A model generated the notes under the pieces. It was not told the DNA's origin and made no database searches. It saw only the letters and a program-made list of their open reading frames with translations. DNA of 64,000 nucleotides from Romanomermis culicivorax (taxonomy: Eukaryota; Nematoda; Enoplea; Mermithida; Mermithidae), in the NCBI GenBank assembly GCA_963922205.1, contig CAWUHX010000046.1, forward strand, positions 1-64,000, read 5' to 3'. Below are positions 33,701 to 45,700 of the stretch, in pieces. Position 1 is the first letter of the stretch. Each line of letters starts with the position of its first letter. A program made the position numbers and the translations under genes.

Positions 33701-36700
33701 CCTGAAAATCTATTTTTTATCCATTTTCCTACAGTATGCCGAGGCTCGTTGACCTACCGCTCGGCGCCCGTCGACGGTCGATCCCAACCGGCCCTAAATT
33801 TCGTCGACCACGAAGACGTTTCGTCCAGCGCCCAATGCGCGGCCCGTTGCTACAGTAAACGTTGCGCTGTAGCCAGTTTCCACGGCACTTGGAAGACGCA
33901 GGACGTCGGCGATTCATCGACCGCAGCCGCCACTGCTTTCGGCGCGTGTTTTTTCGCCTACGACGAAACGTCGGCCAAACTGGCCAGTGATTTCGATAAC
34001 GTCGCCGATCAAGGCGTAGAAATCTCGCGGTCGAACGACGGTCCGCGACCCGTTCGTATTTGGGACGTGAAATGTAGGACCGGCGACCAAAGGGAACAAT
34101 TAACGCAGGTGGTGGCCGGCGACGAAGACTCGCCGTTGGCGGAAACGACCACGATTGGCAATAATTTGGCTTTTGAGAAAAATCCAAATGATCAAGGTTA
34201 GTGTAAGCAGCGATTTCTCGCGAGTTTACTGTAGCTTTTTCGATAAGATTATGGATCTTGGATAGTTTACAGTAACCAAAGCAAAGCTTTCCTACATGAT
34301 GAAACCTTTTCTGCTGAAATATGTGATATAGGAGTGAAAAATTGTAAGCCTACTCATCAAGTTTCGAAAGAGTCCAAGCGATCAAAGTTAGTACATGCGG
34401 CGATTTCTGGGGCGTGTTCCCAATAAAGCGACACCCACAACAGCGAAACTCAAAAGAGCGAGACTCAAAACAGCGTTTCTCACACCAGCGAGTCTCGAAA
34501 CAGCGAATCTTATTTAAGCGAATCTCAATACAGCAATTCTCGAAACAGCGAAGTCTCAAAACAGCGATTCTCAAAACAGCGAAGTCTCAAAACATCAATT
34601 TTCAAACGAGCAAATCTCAATACAGCGAGAAGTAAAAAGTACTATGCATTGGAGTTAACGCACACATAATTTTTATATTAAATATGCAAATTAGGTATAT
34701 TGAAATGGTTTTTGTTAGTTGAGATTGTAAATTTTTAGTTGCATTTGGCCACCTAAGTTTCATATGGTTTTGTGCTGCAGTTGTGGTAGGTATACACGAA
34801 CGGATCATTCCAAAATCACAAAGAAATATCTGCCAGAAAAACAGTTTTGCGAAACGTTTGATAAAAAAACAAAAGCAAAAAGTTAGCATAACGATTCCCA
34901 GTTAAAGTTGTATTGTGTGGAGCTTAATTGCAAAAAATAAATTAATGAAATAAATAAAACAAAATGAAATGAGCGAATAAGATGAAAGGAATAAAATAAT
35001 TAAGCAGTAAAGACAGAACAAAAAACAAATAAAGAAACGAAAAGTAAAATCATGTAATAATAAGTAGGTAAAAGATTGAAAAAATGTACACAACCTGAAA
35101 AAAAACAAAAAGAACAAAATGTGGCTCAAAATAAGAAAAATATAAAAGGAAATAAGCCAATAAAGGAAAAAAGAAACAAAAAACATGCATGTAGATATCT
35201 TAATAATAAACAAATCAGAATAAAAAGCTGTAATGTCATGAAAACACATGCAATAGAGGCATAATGTCATGAATCTGGCGATTGGTGCCAAAATGTGTGA
35301 CAACCAGCATCCTCCAGATCGAAATGGAGGACCAAATAGGCCACGCGTCACAACGTCTGCTCTACCAAATCTCCATATTTTTCTATTCTAAAGATAACTT
35401 TTTTGAAAATTTGTTATTTTGAGAATCTGTTCTGATACTCCGCTGTTTTGAGAATCGCTGTTTTGAGACATCACTGTTTTGAGACCTCACTGTTTTGAGA
35501 ATCATTGTATTGAGATTTCGCTGTACTGAGAATCGCTGTATTGACACTTCGCTGTTTTGAGAATCGCTGTATTGAGTCTCGCTATTTCGAGTTTCGCTGT
35601 TGTGTGTTTCCCTAAATAGGGATGAAACTGGGTTTCCTGCAACTTTTGATCATATTCTAGATAGTTTACAGTAGCCAAAAGCAAGTACCTTTTGTTTTTT
35701 GCAACAGCTTGCCATATAAGACTGCTAAATTGTGAGCATACTTAACAAATCTTTGAAAAAATTCAAACGACCAAAGTTAGAGTATGGGGTGATTTCTAGC
35801 AAATATGTAGCTTCTGATCGGACCTGAGTCTTGGATAGTTTTCATTAAAAAACAAACGTTTGCATATAGTGAAACGGGAAAATAAATACAATTTCAATTT
35901 TGTGCTACCGTCTTCTATATAACATGGCTAAATTATAATCATGCTCAACAAACTTTTGCAAATAATCCGAACCATAAAAGTTACCGAATGCGGCGATTTC
36001 TCAACTGTGAATAAGAATTTTGATCGAGCTCTAAATCATGGAAAATTTATAGTGAAATAAACAAGTTTTTGTTGAAATACTCCTAAATGTTTGAACTGGA
36101 AAACAAGTACTATTTCAATTTTCTGTTACCATATTCTATCATACAAAACAAACTGTTGAAAAAAATCTGGACGATCAAGGTTAACGAATGAGTTGGTTCC
36201 TTGCGAGTTTACTGCAGCTTGGATGATTTAGATCAAGAAAAAATGAAGCTTTTTTACAGTAAATTGTTCTTTAAATACTTCTAAATGGTCAAGCTGGAAA
36301 GCAAGTACTATTACAATATTCTGCAATCATATTTCATATAGGACTGTAAAATTGTAGCATAATACTCAACAAAGTTATAACAATCTTTTGGGCGAAAAAT
36401 TTACAGTAAGGGAATATGAACATGATCTTAAAGTTTGCTTGCATCTCATAGTAAAGATCAAATTTTCAAACACAATCAATATGATGGTGATCATTCTGAG
36501 TACTGTTACTGCAGAATTTTTCATGTAAAACCTGTGAACTTGACCTGAAATTAAACAACGTGACTCTATATCTTTCTATAGTAATACAAATCTTCCAGTT
36601 TTTCGAGCATCAACTCATCTCTTGCCCATTTTCCATTATCTGTAGAACAACGGGCTGTACAATTGTACGATGGTCTGTACAAAGGCGCAGTGGTCGGTAC

Positions 36701-39700
36701 AACTGAGCAGTGGTTTGTACACATGTATGTTGGTCTCTATAACTGTACAGTAGTCTGCCTATTCTCGATTTGTAAAACACTAGCCTATATACAAATGTGC
36801 AGTAGTTGTGCAATGGTTTGTACATTTTTGTGTTTCAATACCGCATACCATTTTACTCAGTCTTCTGTACAATTATATTGTGGACTGCAGAATGGTACAA
36901 CGGCCTGTAAAACTGTACAGTGGCCTGTACAACTGTACAATGCTCCTTACAACTGTGCAGTCGTCTGTAAAACGGTGTAATAGTCTGTAAAACTGCAATA
37001 GTCTGCACAACCTTGTTTTTTAATACTGCGTACCACTTTACAGTCAGTACAATAATATATTGGACTGTACTATGGTACAACGACCTGTAAAACTGTATAG
37101 TGGCGTGTTGAACTGTACAGTCCTCCTTAAAACTGTGCTGTGGTCTGTAAAATTGTGCAATAGTCTGCACAGCTTTGTGTTTCAATACTGCATACCATTT
37201 TAGAGTTCAGTGGTCTGTACAATAATATAATGTACAACGGTACAATGACCCGTACAACTGTACAGTGCCGTGTTGAACTGTACAGTGCTCTTTACAACTG
37301 TGCAATGGTCTGTACGACTGTACAGCTCAATAGTTTTACAACTCTTTCACATCTGTACAACTACACAATAGTCTTTACTAATGTACAGTAGTCGTTTAAA
37401 CTGTGCAGTGATGTGTATAACTGTTTCAGTGGTCTGTACAAGTTTACAGTAGTTTTTACACGTGTGCTATATCCTTAAAAGCATTAAAGTGGTGTTGTTC
37501 TTACAACTGAGCAAGTGCTTCAGGGGTGCATACAACTGTAGAACCAAACTTTATTTTTAGTGGTCTGTACAACCAAGGTCACATTTTTACCCTTGCCGAT
37601 CGCCCAAGCCGGTCTACAGAGCAACAACTTCAAATATCCAACTACCCAAATCCTGCCTTCGGCGTCCCATTGCGCCAAAGCGTGCTATTCGCAAAAGTGC
37701 ACGTCGGCCGCCTATCAGCCTTTAAATTCCACGTCGGGCAGTTGTTTGTTGACCTACCAAAATTTGCCCGAATGTCCGTCGGATGATGGAGGAAGCGCGG
37801 AAAAGTCTATACAGAGAACGGACGCTTATAACGGATCGGAGCCCATAGTTTTACAGTGTCTCAAATGTGGTAAGAAGGCATGTCTTTCTATAAGCATAAC
37901 GAACTGTGAATCACTTGATATAATACATTTTGATTGGAAATCACGTTGACACTGTTATTGATGTGGGATCCGATTTTTTCTTGCAAAACTGACCCGACTC
38001 AAATTGTCAAATTAAGTAATCAGAAGGAATATGGTTCTAATTTTCTGCACAGTTCAGAAAAGGTAGTCCCAAAATAGGTTCCTTAAAACCGCTGTAGCAC
38101 TTTAGCTATAGTTTATTTACTTTGAAATGACATAAGCAATGAGAAACAAAAAAGTAGGATCAATTTGATACGCAATTTTCACGAAATGGAGGGCTTTGTA
38201 CTGTAGAAGAACGCTAAATTTCACAATGAGAATAGATGCGCCCAAATCATAGAAATAGCACGCTTTTCATTCTCTTTTGATTTCCATAAAGCTGTGTTGA
38301 CATTTGAGTGTTACCCCATAAATTTTGACCATCTAACAGGTTATGTGATAAAACTTCCAGCTATTCAATTTCCGGCTCTAGAAGGAGAAATTTTATTCAT
38401 TCATGGAAGTAGTAATAAGCTTTGAATGGAGTATGGTCAATTTTAAATTTTCGGGTTTGGTTCAACAAGTAGTCTATAAACTACAGTTTCTCGCCTTGAA
38501 ATTACATATCTATAGCTACAGTATCCGTTAGCCTCATCCATTTTTTAGTTTATGTGATCAGGGAAGTTGCTGCATCTACAGTATGATGTGCAGGATATTA
38601 TTCAAACATTATTCATTGTTCGACCTTCGAGTAATTTTGAGAAATTTGGTACAAAAGCTGTGCAATCAATTGCTGCTTAGTGGTTACTGTAGCCTACGCA
38701 GAGTTCTGTTTCCTGAATCTACTGCAGGTTATGCAAAAATTTTATTTATATATATATCGCTACAGTATAAGTTCTGTGTTGTACAGATCCACGCTTTCCA
38801 TTTTCAAAATGAATTTTACGTGGACGTGGAGTATGATGGCCACCTGAAAAATATCAAAATTAAGATCTTCATCAGACTTCAAATCCTGTTGGATAGAAAA
38901 AGATGAACTTCACATTAAGTCGGATCAAGTGAAATCGATCAAAGGGATAGTTTATGCATATTATGCAAATTAGATTCTTAAAAATCTATGCTCGCAAGTT
39001 CAACTCCGGGTCTGGATTTTCATAGAGGGGTATTTTATCTAAACCCTGATCCTTCATCCCATTTTCAGAAGCGTCAGCTGCGACCGCTGAACAACGCCCA
39101 TTTTGTTCCCAAGCCTTGACCTACACCGCCTTCCCGCTATCTAACCCCGAAAATTACGCCAAATTACCGGACACTTTGCCGGTCAAAAATTACGACGCTT
39201 GCCTCAAATTTTGCTATCAGCGGGGTTGCTCTAAAGCATATTATTTACAAGTGAACAATTCGTACGTTTCGTTCGTTTGTACGTTGAGCTTCGACAAGGA
39301 GACAGGCTGTTCCGTCGACGATGGGAAAAATAAGTTGACCGATTTGTCGAATTTTCAAGGTTCGATCGAATTTCGATGCGTCAAATGTGGTGGCGAAAGT
39401 GGTAAGTACTAGGAGGAAAAATTTTTAATCTACAGTAACCTACTAATGTACAGGAAAACTTGACCATCCGTGTATTGCCTGCTAATCATTTTTACTTCCA
39501 GGCTATGGAAACGTGGTTAAAGCAGAAACAACGCAGCTTGCATCAACTGTTCAAGTCACAACTGTCAGTCCATTATCGTCTACATCTGTTGCGTCAGTGC
39601 CCGAACCACGTAAGAAAGAAAATTCGTGATTCAAAAAAGCAGAATGACACTCTAGAAAACGGTATTCAAGACCCATTGATCACCATTCCGTTCTGCCTTC

Positions 39701-42700
39701 GCAGTGATCAGGATTTGGAAAAAATTTTGCGCATTGGGAACTAGAAATTGGAGTCATGTAAAATCACGTGGCAATAAAGATCATTTTATGAACTTCATGG
39801 GTTCTTCTAATTGATTCTGATCTAGGTTCCAACTGCAGCAGAGGAATGAAATTTGTACTTTTCGAGGAAGACACTGCAAATATTGCAGTGAGATTACAGT
39901 TCACTAACGCATGTGAAGTGTTAAAGAAACTTCATGAATTATTTTACACAAGTAAATATTCAATTAGTATAGTGTTCTGCCTCATAAGTTAGACCTTGGG
40001 CCTCGGTCCATACCTTCTGACTTTATAATTTCATATTCCTATCTACAGTACACCGTAAACTATTGCCTCTTTATGCAATGTTTACTTCTTGTGTTGAGAA
40101 TTATAGTATGTTTTTTATAAAATGCTTCCAAATAGAAAAGTGACACAAATCAGTACAGTCGTCAAAGTCGTCTACATAGAGCTCTTATCGTGAAAGTTTT
40201 CACGCGAAAAATTGTTAAAGATGAGGTCAGTATGCTCACAAATTTTCAGTCTTGAACGATGTGTTGTTTATCGGAAAATCGTGAAAATTTGAAATACTAC
40301 TTGCTTTCCACTTTCATTATTATGAAGCATTTCGAGAAAAACAGACTATAAGTAATGAACAATATTTGGTTGTAAGCCTATTATAAACTTCTTGATCACA
40401 AATCAAAACTGAAAACGTTTAAACATTAAAAATCTGGTTCCTGAGTTACAATATCGTTATTCCGACAAACCATGTTTCAAGAAAACTTGCAGCTTTTTCG
40501 AAATTTGTTAAGTTAAAGGAGAAATACAGGGTAGTGACTGTAATAAAATTTTGCTTGGATGCGCAAGTAAGAAAATTTTTTTTTGGAATGGCCATATAAA
40601 AGTTATTGATATTTGAGTTTGTCACCAAAGTGTGAAAAAGTATGCACAAAAAACCAAATCATCATGAAACATCATGAAAAGCTCGAAATCATCATGAACA
40701 CCTGGAGAACTTCAGTCGTCAGTTCCGCAGGTAATTTGCCTTAGCGTTACAGATTAGACATTTCTCTCTAACTATATTCTACAACACAGTATATTTGCTA
40801 TTTGCATTTATTGTATGCTAATATCAACTTACGCAATCTTACGCTTAGAACCAGAACCGCTTGCAAAAACTTCTTGCCAAAACTTACGTTTCCTCGTACT
40901 ATTGCCCAACCCGGATCGCGAAGTTCCTTTCGATCAACATCGGACAGAATTCGTGGACGATTTGCCCCGATGCGCCCAACGTTGCTACCAATCCGGCTGC
41001 CTGGTGGCCGGCTACTTGCCGTCGACCCGCCGTTGTTTGATGGCCTTCCCGCCTTCGGCGTCCAAATACGAAAAGTTTTGCGGCGGCGCCGCCGCCGACG
41101 GTTTAGTCGACAATTTCAACGCTACGACGCCCGTCCAGTTGCAGTGTTTTAGTTGCGAAAATTCGTTAGCCATTTCTAGTGAGTCGCTTGGCTTATACTG
41201 TACTTAATTGTAGGCTAACAAGCTTAATGCTAATTTCGCTTTTGTAGATAAACCGGAAATAACATTCAATATCGAAGCAACGACTGGTTATTTGACACTG
41301 CCTCCCAAAGATATCACTCCAGAGCGGACATGTATGTGGTTCTTCCTGTGTGCCACGCAAGTTTTAAACCATGGAATTTCCAAAGGATTGTGTGTCGATT
41401 CAGCCATCATGCTAATTTTGCCACTGTCTCGGTTCAGCTACCAAAGCTTATATTATTTGTACACCCATTTGTGATTGAAGGACCAAATCATTCCAGCCAC
41501 TGTTTCGTCTCAGCTAATGGGTTATTTTTTATCGAGATATCTAGAACAAACACAGTGTCGATTATGATACTGTAATAAGGTCATTTGCAGTATGAAAAAG
41601 ACTGAAGGCCTCAATGTAGAAAAAATTGCGAAGGATGTTTTGACTACCTGACATGAGTTTCAATTCTAAAATTCCTTTTCAGTGCCTTTACTAATCTTCC
41701 AATAATCTTATATTCATGCAAATAAGTGGATAACTGTTGTGTCTTGAATAATGGCCAGATTTGAGTTAAAATAGATTAGCCTTGGGATAATTGGTAAATA
41801 TCCAACTGAAATACTAGCAGATAAATAGCCAAGTTTAACAAGGCTAACTAACACAACATATAATATCAAAATACTATAGTCTGCTTTTTATGAAATGCTT
41901 CCAAATAGAAAAGTGACACAAATCAGTACAGTCGTCAAAGTCGTTTACACAGAGCTCTTACTGTAAAATTTTCCACTCGAAAAACCGTTAAAGGTTTGGT
42001 CAGTATACTCACAAATTCCCAGTCTTATATAATGTATTGTTTATCCGTAAATCGTGAAAATCTGAAATACCACTTGCTTTCCACTTTCATTACTTAGAAG
42101 CATTACAAGAAAAACAGACTATAAGTAGCACAATAAATAAGTCAATGAACATACAAAACAACACAGCTTATATAGTATCACAAAAAATCAGGAAATGTTT
42201 TAGAACCTTGTAGAATATAAAAGAATATTATAGAATATTGTGGAAGGTTCCAGAACTTTTTGGTACAATGCAGTACATGATGTACCTGCATATCATGTGA
42301 ATTGTCGATTGCGTCACAGAACTGCACAACGTATAGTCCCTTTTTCTTGAAATGCTTCTAAATATTTAAAGTGGAAAGCAAGTACCATTTCATTTTTTCA
42401 CGATTTGCTGATGAACAATATACATATAGGAATGAAAATTTGTGAGCATACTGAACTGACCTTTAACATTTTTTCCAGTCAAAAATTTCATAGTAACAGC
42501 TCTACGTAAACGATTTTAGTGACTGTACTGATTTTTGTCACTTATCTATTTGGAAGCATTTTGTAAAAAATAGACTATAAGTCAAAAATTTTCACATTCA
42601 ACGTACTAAATGACTAAGTCTTGACAAAAAACGATCAATCTCAATTAGCATATTCTGCTGATCATGCGCCATTCCCGACGAAGAACCAATCAGTGCCGCC

Positions 42701-45700
42701 CTTAACTTCAAAGATCAGCATTTGCTGTTTCTTAAATTCTACAAGAATATAGTGTTTGCAAATTTCCAAAATTGTTCATTTATCAAGACAACAATGAAAA
42801 TTTGAATTAAACGGAGAAAACAATTTCAGAAAGTTTTTAAAAAGTTGTCATGTGTATTAAAACGATAGAGAAATTATTCGAGGCCCGTTTTCAATTTGTG
42901 TACTATTTTGCTTTGTTTATTTCCATTTTCGCATTGCTATATCGGAAAGCAGGGTAGAAACCGATGACGTTGTAGTACATTCTTTTTCAAGTAAATCAAG
43001 CCGTATCTGTTTATATGTATTACATATGGTGCCTCAAATGAGACAGTGGCTAAAACGACACGGTCACAAAAGGCTTTAAAAGCTGGTACTCAAATGAAAA
43101 ACAGAAACAGTGCCCGAGTCGAAACAGTAAAATGGTATGATGACTGAAACGCCAAGGGCCCTTTCAAAGCTGTTACGCGACGTCATTTATGAGACCAAAA
43201 AATCATTAGTTACATTCCAGCACAAAAATTCGCGTAATATCAGGCATCTTTGAACAAGATTCAATATAATTGTTTTTTGTCTGTTTTTTGTGTATGTATT
43301 TCTCTTTCATATTTCGTAAAGACTGTCTAACAAATTTTAATCAAAAAGGACGGCTTTTAGAACTTTTCAAGAGCTTTTACTTAGTAAGTGTTCCAAAAAA
43401 TTGTTCAACTTGTTTTCGAGAACTTTTCGGTTTAAAAATAATTTTCGTACTTTGCACGGTTTTCAGCAGGAATGATGTGTCTGGCGATGGTCGATGTAGT
43501 CATACTGAGATTGTGGTGAATATTTTTGATTTGTCACTGCTGGTTCAGTAGCGAATTTCCTTAAATCCACTTATTATGAGGTTAGGAACTTTTTTTCACG
43601 AATCAATGGAATCCAGCTGGTCATATCTTCCACAATAAGAGTCTTTGACACAAAAACGGAATACCCAGGATGAAGCGTATCCACAAAAGTATTAGATCCT
43701 ATTTTCTTGATTATTGCTAAATTTCTGCAGAATAATCTAAGATGTATTTGAAATCAAATTTGGATACACGTAAAGATTTCATTGGAGGTTTTTCTTCGTA
43801 GACAGACTTTCAGCGATAATTTTTGTTGATTTTCCTTGTATCTGTAAAAAATGATGTGTAAATGAGAAAAAAATTAGTAGTTCTACCTCAAGCTTTATCA
43901 GCCAGTCTATGTCTCTGAATAAAAATTCTAAGATATTATAATACTAGTGTAACTTTTCTATTCAACGTGAAAACTGAAACCTAAGATTTAATCCAGTTTA
44001 CTGTAGGATATCAATTTTAGGCAGGAATTTTTTTTTAGACCACTCTGTATGTCTACAGATCCAGGTTTTGAATCCATGCATTCAGAAAAGTAGAACAATG
44101 AGTTTCAACTATGGTTTCATGGCTACCTGAATTCTGAACTGACCCACACTCATAAACAAAATCAAATCCTCAACCTCAAAATTTTCAGATGTTGCGCCTT
44201 CAACATCAGCCAACGCTACAACCGAACGATCGATGGAAGGTGAGTCGCATCTCTCCGGTGTTATACAGTACCATTTCAAAAAAACACAACCACTAGCACA
44301 TCCCTCTCAGATTGCACAGTAATTTTCCAAACCAACGAACAACTCACTCAATTACGGGTCGAATACCAAGATCACCGCCCCGTGCTCTCCGTTTCCCATT
44401 GCGCCACCGTGTGCTACTTGAACGGGTGCACTTTGGCCCACTATACCCCAGCCGGCGCGGGCTCTGACGCCGGCAATTCCGCGTATCCCGGTATCGCCGC
44501 CGGGGGCCAAAGTAGCACCTGCCGCCTGTTCTACGAACCGGTCGAATCGGCTTGGGCTTGTTCCCGCTCCAAATTGGACCATCACGTCTACCACGACGAC
44601 CGCACCGTTCAAATTCAATGCGTCAGATGCAGTGCGTCTCATTTTGGAGAAAATTTATCCCACACACACTAGAGTCTTATTTTTCGCCTTTGTTTCAGAA
44701 CCAGTGAGGAGTGGTGGTGGTGGTGTTGTGAAACCTGGTGTGGCCACGGCGCCCCAAAGTTATCCGGCGACTAGCGCCCAAGATAATTCACAAGGTAGCG
44801 GAGAAGATATACTTTGCAAACCAGGTTATATTATCCATGTGCTCTGCATGTTCGCGCTGCTTTGCATGGAAAAAATTTGCTTTCAGGCACCTATCCGCCC
44901 CAAAGTGTCGATACAGGTATTGCGTGTTGATTCGTTGCATGTGAACTTTTTTGTAACACTGAATTTGACTAGTGCATGTGAAAATTTTTCCAAATCGAGC
45001 TACAGCATCTAAATTTTGTGAATTTTTAGCAACCACCGCAGCAATCGGTGCTTACCCGGCAGTTAATGCAACCACGCAAGGTGACATTGGGGTTGTGTCC
45101 CATTACGTCTATTTTCCCATTACCTCGACTAATGCTAAAAAACATAATAGCACCACTAAATGGGCGTGTCTAGATCGAGGGTATGTGAGGGTTTTGAGTC
45201 TGCGAGTGCAATGGTTGTTGAGCTTAGGCGAGAGTTGTCCTCAAGTGTGGGTCTGTGAAACACGTTTGAATTACAATAGTCAAGCAGAGGAGTTGTGTGC
45301 AATGGGGAAGAATGGGGCAACAGTTGTCTCAACTATTGGAGGTCTCATTTTTTTACTCTTAGATGCAATGCTTGAGCACATATTTAATAGTTGCCCTGAA
45401 CTATAAGTCTAGACCGAAGCAGATTGGAAGTGTGTTGTGCAATGGTTAAGAATACGACAAGAACCTTAACTAGCCTTATAGTAGGGAGGGAAGTCTAGCT
45501 TGCAATAGTTAAGGATACGTCAAGAGTTGTCCTTATCTGTGGGATTCTCGTTTTTTTTCAGTCTTGGGTACAATAATTAAGCATATATTTCAGAGTTGTT
45601 CCAAAATATGGGTTTCTAGGATTCAAAAAAAGGCTGGGAGTATTTCCTGAAATCGTCAAGGATAGGACAACGACCCCTATGGAACCCGAAATACGATAGA

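Noticed and set aside
33729..34187. 152-codon minus-strand Arg-rich frame over D3
   Set aside because: Shadow of the GC-rich D3 exon, an effect of TCG/CGA-rich codons on the opposite strand.
34902..35351. 149-codon minus-strand Phe/Leu/Ile-rich frame resembling a membrane protein
   Set aside because: Core of fold-back element B, same low-complexity artefact.
40693..40732. Possible further leader exon ([12 protein letters not shown] then G|GTAATT)
   Set aside because: Phase fits, but the leader is short and not hydrophobic enough for a signal peptide.
43303..43324. Possible leader exon MYFSFIF with a phase-1 GTAAAG donor
   Set aside because: Only seven residues; too short to be convincing, and no acceptor close upstream.
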